Positions 30,295-38,887 of a stretch of 64,000 nt of DNA are shown here, one piece after another. The notes under the pieces are model-generated. The model did not search any database, was not told the origin of the DNA, and worked only from the letters and a program-made list of their open reading frames with translations. This DNA is from JAHEJV01 sp964653555. Lineage in GTDB: Bacteria; Myxococcota_A; UBA9160; SMWR01. A program made the translations under genes and the position numbers. Position 1 is the stretch's first letter; every line of letters starts with the position of its first letter. The DNA is taken from the NCBI GenBank assembly GCA_964653555.1, contig CAZZFT010000001.1:1-64000 (forward strand), in the 5' to 3' direction.

Positions 30295-31971
30295 TCAGGC
30301 GGCCACCCGCCGGCCGCGACCCTCGGCGAGGGCATGGCGCATTAGGGCGGGAAGGCGATCCACGAGCTGCGAGAGCTGGCTCGCGCTCGCGTGGGCGGCG
30401 CTGCCGAACACGCGCTGCAGCCCAGCGTCGGTCTCAGCGGAGCCCAGGCTGAGACAGAGGCACGCGACGCCCCGGGAGCGCGCCTCTTCGAGCGCCCGCC
30501 GCGCGTCCGCCTCGGCGTAGCCACCCTCGTAGTCGATGTCGAAGGCGAAGCCGTCCGACAGGACGAGCAGAAGTCGCTCCCGCGTCCCGGCCTCGTCGAA
30601 GAGCACCGTGGAGGCGTGGCGGACGGCGGCTCCCAGGCGTGTGAAGCCCTCGCTGCGCACGCGCAGCAGCCGCTCGATGCCGGCCGCCGGCGAGTGCTCC
30701 AGGAACGAGAGCAGGCGCTCGAGCCGCACGGCGCTGCGCCCTTGGGAACGGAAGGCGTAGGCGGCGACGGAAACACCGAGTGAGGAGAACGCCCGGATCA
30801 GCCGGGCTGCCGCATCGGCCTGCACCTCGAGGACGGGTCGGCCGGAGGGCGACGGATCCGACGTCGACCCGGAGACGTCGACGAGCAGCAGGACGCCGAA
30901 GCTGCGCGCCAGGCGGCGCAGCCCGACGTAGACCCGCTCGTCGGCCTCCGCCTCGGCGTGCGCGCTGACGTCCGCCACGCGCGACACGATCGCGTCGAGA
31001 TCCAGATCGTCGCCCTCGCGCTGTCGTCGCTCGCGCCGCAGCGAGAGACCGACCCGCGCCAAGCGCCGCTGGAGGCCCGCGTCGGCTACCCGGAGCTCGC
31101 CGATTCCCGCGCGATCGGCGGCGGAGACCTCGTACACAGTGCACCAGTCGGGCCGGTAGCGACCGGTGCGCACGTCGAACTCCGGGTGTCGGCACGCGCG
31201 GGTCGCGTGGGCTCCGGGCGCGGGGCTCCGGCTCGCGAAGGACACGACGGCGACAGGGCGTCGCCCCGGCCCGGGCTCCCCGCCCCGCGCCGGGCCCGGC
31301 AGGAAGGGATGGCCGCCGGTCTTCGCGCCCGGTGTGGTGAGGCCCGCGCCGCGCTCGATCCCGAGCAGCCGACGCGTCCACTCGGCCAGCGCACCGTCCA
31401 CGAGTCCCGAGGGACGGCTCCGGCGCTCGTCGCCCGGTCCGTCGGTCTGGAGTTCGAACGCCGCAGCCGGTGCGTTCGCTTCGGTGCGCTCCAGCGCGTC
31501 GCGCCGCAGCTCTCCGAACAGCGGACTCGGGTCCGGCACCGGATGCCGCCTCCGCGCCCACGCCAGCGACTCCTCGGCCGAGCGCGTCACCGGCATCGCC
31601 GTCAGGCGGGAGCGGAGCTCGGGCGCCAGCCCCGGGAGGGTCTCCTCGAGCCGGCGGCACACGCGGTGTCCCTCCAGCGCGAGATAGCGGGCGACGTCAC
31701 GGCGGCGTCGGAGCCGACGCAGGAGCGGCACGGCCAGCGAGCCGGCGGCGACGAGACCCGCCTGGAGCGCGACGGCGGTGCGCCTTCCGTCGGGTGGCAG
31801 GGACGCGGGCACGAACACGGACGCGCCGTCGGTGAAGGGAAGGGCCAGGCGCTCGACGAGCTGGACGCCGAGACGGCGCCCGGCGATCGCGGTCGCCAGG
31901 GGGCCGAAGCGCTCGGTCGCATCCAGCTCCACGGCCGAAGACCGTAACACAGGGTTGCGCGGGCGATTCAT
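30295..31971 (-). CDS. VWA-domain protein, NorD/CbbO type
   Basis: A 558-residue protein ending in a von Willebrand A domain. The metal-ion-dependent adhesion site DVSGSTSD starts at Asp365, with later SEGFTRLGAAVRHA and LVLSDGFAFDIDYEGGY. The N-terminal 350 residues are Arg-rich and helical, as in NorD. It pairs with the NorQ-like ATPase ten bases downstream, the standard activation machine. The start is probably the ATG at 31971. A longer frame to 32061 overlaps the next gene. Confidence 0.88.
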   Translation of the reverse strand: MNRPRNPVLRSSAVELDATERFGPLATAIAGRRLGVQLVERLALPFTDGASVFVPASLPPDGRRTAVALQAGLVAAGSLAVPLLRRLRRRRDVARYLALEGHRVCRRLEETLPGLAPELRSRLTAMPVTRSAEESLAWARRRHPVPDPSPLFGELRRDALERTEANAPAAAFELQTDGPGDERRSRPSGLVDGALAEWTRRLLGIERGAGLTTPGAKTGGHPFLPGPARGGEPGPGRRPVAVVSFASRSPAPGAHATRACRHPEFDVRTGRYRPDWCTVYEVSAADRAGIGELRVADAGLQRRLARVGLSLRRERRQREGDDLDLDAIVSRVADVSAHAEAEADERVYVGLRRLARSFGVLLLVDVSGSTSDPSPSGRPVLEVQADAAARLIRAFSSLGVSVAAYAFRSQGRSAVRLERLLSFLEHSPAAGIERLLRVRSEGFTRLGAAVRHASTVLFDEAGTRERLLLVLSDGFAFDIDYEGGYAEADARRALEEARSRGVACLCLSLGSAETDAGLQRVFGSAAHASASQLSQLVDRLPALMRHALAEGRGRRVAA

Positions 31972-31988
31972 CGCCGTCGCCCGCTCCG

Positions 31989-32447
31989 TCAGAGCGCCTT
32001 CAGGTGGCGCGACACGTCGCCCAGGAGATCCATCGCGATCCTGCGCTGCCAGAAGCGCCATCCCCCGTCGTCGCGGCGGAGCCGGTCCAGGTAGCGCCCG
32101 ACCACGATCGGCTGGAGAGGGAAGTCCGGCAACGCCTGGAACACCGTGAAGGTGGTGTGGGCCTCGGCGCTCGTCGCGTCGGCCGCGAGCGTCACGATCG
32201 TGTTGGTGTTGACGTGGCGCGTGCCGGGGACCCCGTCGTAGAAGCGCATCGAGCTCGTCATCAGCTCGCGCACCGCCGCGGCGCCCCGGACCGAGGTGTC
32301 GCTGCCTTCGATGGACAGCTCGGCGCCCTCGAAGAGCTTCGCGAAGCCGTCGACGTCGCCCGCGTCGAGCAGCTCTGAATAGCGGTAGATCAGGGTGCGG
32401 ATCGCCTCCACGTGCCGCGGCGCGTCGCTGGTGTCGGGTCGTGCCAT
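31989..32447 (-). CDS. SnoaL-like / NTF2-superfamily protein
   Basis: A 152-residue SnoaL-like protein: IRTLIYRYSELLDAGDVDGF at the start and DDGGWRFWQRRIAMD near the end. RHVNTNTIV contains the His-Asn often near the pocket. It is spaced 15 bases from the deazaflavin-dependent enzyme upstream and may be co-transcribed with it and LLM 5. No clear ribosome binding site. Confidence 0.85.
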   Translation of the reverse strand: MARPDTSDAPRHVEAIRTLIYRYSELLDAGDVDGFAKLFEGAELSIEGSDTSVRGAAAVRELMTSSMRFYDGVPGTRHVNTNTIVTLAADATSAEAHTTFTVFQALPDFPLQPIVVGRYLDRLRRDDGGWRFWQRRIAMDLLGDVSRHLKAL

Positions 32448-32462
32448 CGCGCGGTTGGCCCC

Positions 32463-32906
32463 TCAGCTCGCCAGCCGGCGCAGCTGGAACACCGGGATGG
32501 CGGCGCGTCCGGTGCGCTCCTCGTACATCGGGAACCGTCGCACCGTCCGTTTGCCCTCTTCCCAGAGTCTGCGGCGCTCCTCGTCCGAGGCGAGCGTCGC
32601 GCGCACCCGGAATCGGTCGCGACCCATCTGCACTTCCGCCTCCGGATGTGCGCGGAGATTGTGGTACCAGGCCGGGTTGCGGTCCGAGGCGTTGTCCGTC
32701 GCGAAGATCGCCCAGCCCTCTCCATCGGGCAGGTAGATCAACGGAGTGGTTCGCGGCTGGCCCGAGCGCGCCCCGATCGTGGTGAGGAGCATGGTCTCGA
32801 CGCCGAGCGTCCGCCCGCCGATCCGGCCCCCGCTGAGCTGGTATACCGCGCGCTGCAACGAGATGAACCCGCGCAGCAGAGGATTCGAGTAGGAGCCGGT
32901 CCGCAT
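32463..32906 (-). CDS. Deazaflavin (F420)-dependent oxidoreductase, Ddn family
   Basis: A 147-residue split-beta-barrel protein of the Ddn / DUF385 nitroreductase family, which uses reduced F420. Diagnostic blocks: LLTTIGARSGQPRTTPLIYL and NPAWYHNLRAHPEAEVQMG. Members reduce enones, quinones and nitroaromatics. It lies between an F420-type LLM gene and a SnoaL-like gene on the same strand with 15-16 base gaps. Its presence implies that the cell makes or imports F420. Confidence 0.9.
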   Translation of the reverse strand: MRTGSYSNPLLRGFISLQRAVYQLSGGRIGGRTLGVETMLLTTIGARSGQPRTTPLIYLPDGEGWAIFATDNASDRNPAWYHNLRAHPEAEVQMGRDRFRVRATLASDEERRRLWEEGKRTVRRFPMYEERTGRAAIPVFQLRRLAS

Positions 32907-32922
32907 GTTCCTCGCTCGCGTG

Positions 32923-34041
32923 TCAGGCGTCGCTCCCGAGCTGCACGACGACCGCGTCGAGCAGGGCGGCGCTCTCGACCGCCCGCGCGGGGTCGGCCAT
33001 CGCGGTGACGTCCATCAGAGTCACGTGGTCGAGGCCCGCATCCTGGTACTCCCGAACGCGCGCCGCGACGTCGTCGGGGGTGCCGTGGAAGAGGACCTCC
33101 TGGACGTACTCGTCGGGGACGCGGTCGAGCAGGCGGCAAAGCTCGTTCGTCGTGTACTCGGTGGCGAGCAGCTCGCGGATTCCCGTCCAGCCCGGACCCA
33201 TCGGATGCTCGCGCCCCGCCTTCTCGAAGGTGGCGGCGGGCTGCAGGAACACGAGGTACTTGAGCATCGGGTTGCGCAGCAGGGCGAGGCTGGTTTCGGG
33301 CTTTTCGGCCATCACGCAGTAGTGGACGAGCGAGTAGGTGAGCGCGGCGGGATCGCGTCCCGCTTCGCTGGCGGCCTTACGCACCATCTCCGCTCGCTCC
33401 CGGTACTCCGTCGGGGTCAGGTACCAGGGGAACCACGCATCGCCCAGGCGACCGGTCATCCGCAGGGTGCGCGGACCGTTCGCGGCGATCCAGATCGGCG
33501 GATACCGGCCCGGCTCGAAGGGAGCGAGACCGCAGGCGGCATCGCGCAGCTGGAAGAACTCGCCCTGGTAGTCGACGGGGCCCTGGTTCTCCCAGAGCAG
33601 GCGAACCACCTCGAGCGCCTCCTCGAGTCGGGAGACGGGGCGGGAGAAGGGCAGGCCGTAGGGCGTGAGGTTCTCGGGCTCGCCCGATCCGATGCCGAGG
33701 ATCGAGCGCCCCCGCGTCAAATGGTCGAGGGTGAGCCACTCCTGGGCGAGCATCGCGGGGTGGCGCCGGATCGCCTCGGTGACGCCGGTTCCCAGGCGGA
33801 TGCGCTCGGTGTGCACGCCCGCCGCGGCGATACACGCCACCGTGTCGTAGAACCTATGGGGGCTCTCGGCGAAGGCCGCCGCGGGCGTGACATCGGTCGT
33901 CCACAGCGCGTCGGGCATCCCCATCAGGTGGTCGGCCCAGAGGATCGCGTCGTAGCCGCGACTCTCGCAGGATCGGCAGGCGGCGAGGAACGCCTCCACC
34001 GGGAGGAAGGGCGGACCGATCGTGGCGACGGGGATGCCCAT
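32923..34041 (-). CDS. LLM-class oxidoreductase 5, probably F420-dependent
   Basis: Luciferase-like TIM barrel of 372 residues from the F420-dependent branch. Features are the N-terminal YDAILWADHLMG, RGRSILGIGSGEPENLTPYG (the GSGE segment resembles mycobacterial F420-type ketoreductases) and GDAWFPWYLTP. The ATG at 34041 follows GGAGG nine bases upstream. A longer frame to 34125 would include the regulatory element and is rejected. With the adjacent Ddn-type gene it forms a likely F420 unit. Confidence 0.88.
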   Translation of the reverse strand: MGIPVATIGPPFLPVEAFLAACRSCESRGYDAILWADHLMGMPDALWTTDVTPAAAFAESPHRFYDTVACIAAAGVHTERIRLGTGVTEAIRRHPAMLAQEWLTLDHLTRGRSILGIGSGEPENLTPYGLPFSRPVSRLEEALEVVRLLWENQGPVDYQGEFFQLRDAACGLAPFEPGRYPPIWIAANGPRTLRMTGRLGDAWFPWYLTPTEYRERAEMVRKAASEAGRDPAALTYSLVHYCVMAEKPETSLALLRNPMLKYLVFLQPAATFEKAGREHPMGPGWTGIRELLATEYTTNELCRLLDRVPDEYVQEVLFHGTPDDVAARVREYQDAGLDHVTLMDVTAMADPARAVESAALLDAVVVQLGSDA

Positions 34042-34108
34042 GGGTCGAACCTCCAGTTCCCGTTCCTTCCCAGGGTGAGGCGCCGCCCAGACTGATGGCG
34101 CCCCCTTG

Positions 34109-34134
34109 ATTATGTGCCCAGACATCGCAAAAAT
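34109..34134. promoter_or_regulatory. Island palindromic element, copy 6
   Basis: It reads ATTATGTGCC, five bases, then ATCGC and an A-run ending in T, in the 202-base gap between LLM 5 (leftward) and a SnoaL-like gene (rightward). The arms pair at 5 of 9. Read leftward, CATAAT is a possible -10 that gives LLM 5 a leader of about 60 bases. Confidence 0.5.
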
Positions 34135-34243
34135 CGAGGATATTCCTGCCGATCGCCTCCGAGCCGCGCACCGCGTGGCCGGGACCTGCCAGTCTCGTGG
34201 CCAGCGGGCCAGAGGGGGCGAGAGGGAGTAGGAGGGAGCCCCG

Positions 34244-34720
34244 ATGTCGACACGGACCGTGCCCGATCGCGAGATCCGCGTGCTGATCGATCGGATGGCG
34301 ATCCTGGATCTGTGCGCGCGCTACACGCACACGGGGAATGCCCACGACCCGGAGGCCCACGGGGCGACGTTCACGAGCGACGGCGTCCTCGAGACCGTCG
34401 ACGAGAACGGAGAGCCCATCGAGGGCTGGGTGATGAATGGACCCGAGGCCGTCGCCGAGCTCGTGCGTCGCTCGCCTCCCGGTCCGGTCGAGATCACATC
34501 CGACACGCGGATCGAGATCGAGGGCGACACGGCGACGGGAACGTCCTCGTTCCTGTTCGGCATGCGAGCACGGGACCGCAAGAGCTTCCGCATCGTAACC
34601 ACCGGTCGCTACCGCGACTGTTTCCGCCGCACCGCGGAGGGCTGGCGGATCGAGCGCCGGACGGTGCAGCTCGACATCGGGATCGAGGAGTTCGTCCGGG
34701 CGATGATGGCCGGGGCGTGA
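34244..34720 (+). CDS. SnoaL-like / NTF2-superfamily protein
   Basis: A 158-residue SnoaL-like protein (MAILDLCARYTHTGNAHDPE at the start; FRRTAEGWRIERRTVQLD at the end). A GGAGGGAG site precedes the ATG. It opens a rightward group of two SnoaL-like genes and LLM 6 with 31- and 14-base spacings, so a single transcript from the element at 34109 is likely. Confidence 0.85.
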   Translation: MSTRTVPDREIRVLIDRMAILDLCARYTHTGNAHDPEAHGATFTSDGVLETVDENGEPIEGWVMNGPEAVAELVRRSPPGPVEITSDTRIEIEGDTATGTSSFLFGMRARDRKSFRIVTTGRYRDCFRRTAEGWRIERRTVQLDIGIEEFVRAMMAGA

Positions 34721-34751
34721 GGCCCGAGACCCGGACAGGAGGAGTTCGTAG

Positions 34752-35237
34752 ATGACGATCGAGCGCGACCTCCAGCGACTGCTGGACATCGAGGAGATCA
34801 AGCAGCTCAAGGCGCGCTACTTCCGCTGTATCGACCGAAAGCTGTGGTCCGAGTGGCACACGGTCTACGCGCCGGACGTCGTGACCGGGGGACAGGGGTT
34901 CGAGATCCGCGGTCTCGATACCGTGATCGCCTTCACGAAGGAGCGGGTCGGCGAAGCCGTTACGGTCCATCACGGACACCAGGTCGAGATCTGGTTCGAC
35001 GACGATCGCCACGCTCGCGCCATCTGGGCCATGCAGGACATCGTGCAGTTCGACACCGACGGCGAGCCCCAGGGCTTCCGGGGCTACGGACACTACGAGG
35101 ACTCGTACGAGAAGCTCGACGCGGGCTGGCGGATCACATCGAGCGAGCTGGTCCGCCATCTCACGCACAAGCTTCCTGGCGGATACCCCTCGCAGTGGCT
35201 GAAGAAGAAGCCCGGGCCCTACGGCGAGCAGGCTTGA
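34752..35237 (+). CDS. SnoaL-like / NTF2-superfamily protein
   Basis: A 161-residue protein: IEEIKQLKARYFRCIDRKLW, a pocket HHGHQVEIW strand, and GHYEDSYEKLDAGWRITSSE. This is the layout of SnoaL-like proteins related to dioxygenase small subunits and to dehydratases. AGGAGGAGTTCGTAG lies before the ATG. Second gene of the 34244-36238 group. The His-x-His in the second strand differs from its neighbour, so the two probably have different substrates. Confidence 0.85.
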   Translation: MTIERDLQRLLDIEEIKQLKARYFRCIDRKLWSEWHTVYAPDVVTGGQGFEIRGLDTVIAFTKERVGEAVTVHHGHQVEIWFDDDRHARAIWAMQDIVQFDTDGEPQGFRGYGHYEDSYEKLDAGWRITSSELVRHLTHKLPGGYPSQWLKKKPGPYGEQA

Positions 35238-35251
35238 AGGGGACGGCGGCG

Positions 35252-36238
35252 ATGCGGCTGGGATTGCAGATCGACCTGCGCAATCCGATCGACGAGCGCC
35301 GTCCCTGGGCCGATCACTACGCCCATTGGCTGGACCGGATCGCCGAGGCCGATCAGCTCGGCTGTGACGCGGTCTGGCTTCCCGAGCACCACCTCTTCGA
35401 AGACGGCTACCTCACCCAGCCCCTGACCTTCGCCGCGGCGATCGCGATGCGCACCCGGCGGCTGCGGATCGGCACCGCGGTGCTGCTCGCGCCGCTGCGA
35501 CCCGCGATCCTGATCGCGGAGGAGGCCGCCCTGGTGGACATCCTGAGCCGCGGTCGCCTCGAGCTGGGCATCGGCGCCGGCTATCGCATTCCCGAATACG
35601 AAGCCTACGGTGTGGACCCCGGCCAGCGCTTCCAGGCCGTGCGGCGCTGCCTGCGCGAGCTGCCGCGACTGCTGGAGGAGGTCTCCCCCCCTCCCGTTCA
35701 GCGCCCGATGCCGCTGTGGCTGGGGACCAACACGCCGCGGGGAGCGCGCGCGGCAGGCCGGCAAGGGGCCGGCCTGCTCAACGCCAAGCAGGCGCTGCTC
35801 GGTCCCTATCTCGAAGGTCTCGAGGAAGGCGGTCGCGATCGCAGCCAGGCGCGGATGGCCGCTTGGGCCTTCTCCATCGTCGCCGACGACCCCGAGGCCG
35901 TCTACGACCAGATCGCGCCCCACTACATGTACGTGGTCAACTCGTACCGCCGCTACATGGTCGAGGGGACGGGCAAGCCGAAGCCCCCGCTGCTGCCGGC
36001 GTCGGCGGCGCGTACCTTCCAGAGTTCCATGCTGCCGGCGCTCGAGGTGCTCACGCCCGATCAGACGGTCGCCCGCATCGAGTCGCTAACCGCCGGGCTT
36101 CCGGTTTCGGACATGTGGTTCTACGCCGACTTCGGCTCGATGCCCGCGGCGATCGTCGACCGCCACATCGAGCTCCTGTTCACGGCGGTGCGTCCCGCGC
36201 TCGCACGGGTGCAGCCCGGCTCGGCGGCGCCGCGCTGA
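35252..36238 (+). CDS. LLM-class flavin-dependent oxidoreductase 6
   Basis: Luciferase-like protein of 328 residues. Blocks: CDAVWLPEHHLFEDGYLTQP, RLRIGTAVLLAPLRPAILIA, GRLELGIGAGYRIPEYEAYG and PLWLGTNTPRGARAAG. It is close to LLM 1 and LLM 4. The ATG at 35252 is 14 bases after the stop of the preceding SnoaL-like gene, with GAAGGGGA between. Confidence 0.9.
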   Translation: MRLGLQIDLRNPIDERRPWADHYAHWLDRIAEADQLGCDAVWLPEHHLFEDGYLTQPLTFAAAIAMRTRRLRIGTAVLLAPLRPAILIAEEAALVDILSRGRLELGIGAGYRIPEYEAYGVDPGQRFQAVRRCLRELPRLLEEVSPPPVQRPMPLWLGTNTPRGARAAGRQGAGLLNAKQALLGPYLEGLEEGGRDRSQARMAAWAFSIVADDPEAVYDQIAPHYMYVVNSYRRYMVEGTGKPKPPLLPASAARTFQSSMLPALEVLTPDQTVARIESLTAGLPVSDMWFYADFGSMPAAIVDRHIELLFTAVRPALARVQPGSAAPR

Positions 36239-36247
36239 GCCCCCCCG

Positions 36248-36604
36248 TCACCGCTCGGGCCCCCCCGACGCGAAGAACACGAGCAACTCCATGTCCTCGT
36301 CGATCTCCACGAAGGAGTGCTCGGAGGTGGCTCCCACGTAGAGGATGGCGCCGGGCTCCACGACGCGCTCCTCGTCGTCGATCCGGACGCGCGCCCGGCC
36401 CGACAGGACGTAGTAGACCTCGTCCTCGTCGTGGGGAGCCTGGAGGTCCGCCGCGCCAGCGCGCAGCCGATAGATCCCGCAGGAGAGCGCCGGCACTCGC
36501 AGGAACTCGAGGTAGGGCGAGGACGAGCGCCGGGTCCGCTCGAGGACCTCGTCGAGCCGGAACACGCGCCAGGCGGAGTTGGGAGCACGATCTCTCTCGG
36601 CCAT
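36248..36604 (-). CDS. Cupin-domain protein
   Basis: A 118-residue single-domain cupin. Motif 1 is recognisable as APHDEDEVYYVLSGRARVRI (His, Glu) and motif 2 as PGAILYVGATSEHSFVEID (His). Small cupins bind a metal and act as dioxygenases, isomerases or sensors; the reaction is unknown. It is convergent with LLM 6 and follows LLM 7 on the same strand. Confidence 0.85.
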   Translation of the reverse strand: MAERDRAPNSAWRVFRLDEVLERTRRSSSPYLEFLRVPALSCGIYRLRAGAADLQAPHDEDEVYYVLSGRARVRIDDEERVVEPGAILYVGATSEHSFVEIDEDMELLVFFASGGPER

Positions 36605-36656
36605 GGATGGGTTCTCCCGCCGGTCGCTGCTCGACGGCGGCGACTGAGCCAGCCGC

Positions 36657-37868
36657 TCACGACGGCTCGGGGGCGGGCTCCACGTCGAAGCGCGGCATCA
36701 CCTTCTCGGCGAACGTCTCGAGCGAGCGCAGCTGGACGTCGCGCGGTACGCGCCCGGTCCAGGTGAGCAGCAGCAGGTGCTCGGCCTGGGTTCGCTGGAG
36801 GTGCTGCTCGATCTTGCGCGTCACCTCGTCCGGACTGCCCGCCAGCGTGAAGCCCGTGTCCACCAGATCCTGGTAGCGGTAGGGCCGAGGACCCGGCGGA
36901 TCCTCCGGACGGCGGAAGACCTCGCGGAAGAGCGGCGGGTAGTAGCGCCCGTAGAGGCCCTCGCAGGCCGCCTCGTCGTAGCGCCGGGCCTCGTCGCCGT
37001 CGGGCAGGCAGACGAACGGTCGCTGGTAGGCGATGCCCTCGCCGTAGGCGCGCGGGTGACCGGCAGCGGTCGATTCCTCCCGGAAGATCGTCTGGAAGAA
37101 CTTCTGGTGCTCCGGATCGACGAGTCCCAGCGCGAGGTTCATGCCCTCGCGGCCCGCCCAGCGCACGGTCGACTCGGAGAAGGAGAACGCCTGCCAGCGC
37201 ACGGGCATCCTGCGCTTGGGCAGCTTGGGTACGACGGCGAGCTCCGTGACGATTCCCTGCGGCGTCACGCCCCGCCCGTGGTCCAGGGTCAGCTCGTTTT
37301 CCCAGACGAGGTTCTTCGGCGGGATCTTGTAGAACTCGCCGTCGAAGCTCACGAAGTCGTCGCGCAGCGCGGACATCAGGATCTGGTAGCTCTCCAGGAA
37401 GGCCCTGCGGTTGGCCTCGTCGCCCTCGGAGCGGTCGGACGAGGCACCGGCGACGTTCCTCGGGGCGATCGGCGTCACCTCGCGACTCTGGAAGCCGCGC
37501 ACGAAGCCGAGCTCCAGCCGATCGCCGAACATGTGAGCCGTCGTGGCGATGTCCTCGGCGAGGCGCAGCGGATTCCAGCAGGCGAGGGAGAGACCGAGCT
37601 GTCCTAGCTTGAGCCTCCGGGTGTTCATGCCGATCCAGATGTCGAGCAGCAAGGGGTTGTGAGAGACCTCGAAGCCCTCGACGCTGAAGTGATGCTCGGC
37701 GAAGTAGAAGCCCCAGAATCCGGCCTCCTCGACGAGCTGCGCCTGGACTTTCAGGTCCTCCATCATGTAGGCGTACTGGTCCGGATCGTTCCCGAGCAGG
37801 GGGTCGCGCCGGTAGGCGTCGGGATCCCCCGAGCCGAGCTGCGGAAATCCGAACAGGCTGAACTTCAT
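36657..37868 (-). CDS. LLM-class flavin-dependent oxidoreductase 7
   Basis: Luciferase-like protein of 403 residues in the same long subgroup as LLM 2 and LLM 3: FWGFYFAEHHFSVEGFEVSH, QLGLSLACWNPLRLAEDIAT, DRLELGFVRGFQSREVTPIA and GSPDEVTRKIEQHL. AAGGAGAGCCCGAG precedes the ATG. It is single here, not in tandem. The cupin gene lies downstream and a SnoaL-like gene upstream on the same strand. Confidence 0.9.
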   Translation of the reverse strand: MKFSLFGFPQLGSGDPDAYRRDPLLGNDPDQYAYMMEDLKVQAQLVEEAGFWGFYFAEHHFSVEGFEVSHNPLLLDIWIGMNTRRLKLGQLGLSLACWNPLRLAEDIATTAHMFGDRLELGFVRGFQSREVTPIAPRNVAGASSDRSEGDEANRRAFLESYQILMSALRDDFVSFDGEFYKIPPKNLVWENELTLDHGRGVTPQGIVTELAVVPKLPKRRMPVRWQAFSFSESTVRWAGREGMNLALGLVDPEHQKFFQTIFREESTAAGHPRAYGEGIAYQRPFVCLPDGDEARRYDEAACEGLYGRYYPPLFREVFRRPEDPPGPRPYRYQDLVDTGFTLAGSPDEVTRKIEQHLQRTQAEHLLLLTWTGRVPRDVQLRSLETFAEKVMPRFDVEPAPEPS

Positions 37869-37922
37869 CTCGGGCTCTCCTTGGTCGTGATCGATTCCTC
37901 GAACCTCGCCTGCGCGCGCCGC

Positions 37923-38348
37923 TCAGGGATGTCCGGGTGGCATGCGCGGCGGCACCAGTAGATCTTCGTCGCGACGACGCGTCGCCACGCGGTGGCGGAT
38001 CCGCCAGCCGTCGCTCGTCTCGACCAGCACATCTTCGTAGGTGCCGGTGCTGACGTGACCGGCGGCGAGGACGCCCAGGATCTTGCTCGTCGCCCGGGTC
38101 GCTCCGTCGGCGGAACGGGAAACGACGACATTGGTCACGTGGTGCGCGAGCGGGTGCTGGGCGTCCGCGAAGAAGGAGCGCATCGCCTCCAGCCCCTCGA
38201 GGGCGTGCAGGCCCACGGAGCTCACGTCGTAGACGGCGTCGTCGGTGAACACCTCCGCCAGCCCGGGCCAGTCGCGTCGGTCCATCAGGTGTCCGAAGCG
38301 GCCCAGGAGCTCGTGGATGGCAAGGACGTCCCCGGTCGTGAGCGGCAC
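37923..38348 (-). CDS. SnoaL-like / NTF2-superfamily protein, probably leaderless
   Basis: A 141-residue SnoaL-like protein: LAIHELLGRFGHLMDRRDWP, HPLAHHVTNVVV (pocket His) and SDGWRIRHRVATRRR. The fitting start is GTG at 38348. It has no ribosome binding site, and GATAAT lies six bases upstream, so transcription should begin at or next to the GTG. The longer frame to 38462 would run through the regulatory element and is rejected. Confidence 0.82.
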   Translation of the reverse strand: MPLTTGDVLAIHELLGRFGHLMDRRDWPGLAEVFTDDAVYDVSSVGLHALEGLEAMRSFFADAQHPLAHHVTNVVVSRSADGATRATSKILGVLAAGHVSTGTYEDVLVETSDGWRIRHRVATRRRDEDLLVPPRMPPGHP

Positions 38349-38354
38349 CCCTGG

Positions 38355-38380
38355 ATTATCGCACACAAAGGTACGAAAAT
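38355..38380. promoter_or_regulatory. Island palindromic element, copy 7
   Basis: It reads ATTATCGCAC, six bases, then GTACGAAAAT. The 9-base arms pair at 7 of 9 positions, one of the best copies. It lies between the leftward SnoaL-like gene (start 38348) and the rightward GFA-family gene (38453). The left arm read leftward is GATAAT, the -10 of the leaderless gene, so a bound repressor would block that promoter directly. Confidence 0.6.
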
Positions 38381-38452
38381 GTAAGGCGCGGCGGCCGGAC
38401 ACCGCTCCGGAGCACGGCGTCCGGCAGGAACGGCGAAGGAGGGGACAGCCGC

Positions 38453-38872
38453 ATGGAGGCACCGTTCACCGGGGGCTGCAGCTGTCGCGCGGTCCGCTAT
38501 GCGTGCCACGCCCGTCCCGAGATCGCGCTCCATTGCTATTGTCGGGATTGTCAGCTCGCCACCGGTGGGGCCTGCGCGACCGTGGTGGTGGTGCCGGTGG
38601 CGGCGCTGGTCGTCGAGCACGGCGAGCCGGCGCTCCACGACGTCCAGGGGGAGAGCGGCCATGTCGCGAGACGGCAGTTCTGTCGCACCTGCGGGTCGCC
38701 GCTCTTCGCCGGCTCGCTCGCCCACCCCGATACGATCGGCGTGTACGCGGCCACGCTCGACGACCCCAGCCGGGTCGAGCCCGGTCTGAACCTCTGGACG
38801 CGGAGCAAGCCGCCCTGGGCCCGGCTGGACCCGAAGCTCCCCAGCCTCGAGCGCGGTCGGAGCCGACGCTGA
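38453..38872 (+). CDS. GFA (glutathione-dependent formaldehyde-activating-like) family protein
   Basis: A 139-residue zinc-binding protein of the GFA/CENP-V fold. Zinc ligands are visible: GGCSCRAVRY (Cys9, Cys11), HCYCRDCQ (Cys28, Cys30, Cys33) and RQFCRTCGSPLF. Most GFA proteins have no proven reaction. AAGGAGGGG lies upstream of the ATG. It stands between element copy 7 and the IS481 element. Confidence 0.88.
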   Translation: MEAPFTGGCSCRAVRYACHARPEIALHCYCRDCQLATGGACATVVVVPVAALVVEHGEPALHDVQGESGHVARRQFCRTCGSPLFAGSLAHPDTIGVYAATLDDPSRVEPGLNLWTRSKPPWARLDPKLPSLERGRSRR

Positions 38873-38881
38873 GACTTGCGG

Positions 38882-38886
38882 CCTAG
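38882..38886. repeat. Target-site duplication of the IS481-family element, left copy
   Basis: CCTAG directly repeated at 39927-39931 on the other side of the element. IS481 relatives are known to insert at NCTAGN. One base (C38887) separates this copy from the TGTC terminus, consistent with a 6-bp NCTAGN target whose last base differs between copies. Confidence 0.7.
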
Positions 38887-38887
38887 C

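Noticed and set aside
34042..34125. N-terminal extension of the LLM 5 gene up to 34125
   Set aside because: It would translate the regulatory element; the ATG at 34041 has a good GGAGG site and matches the family start.
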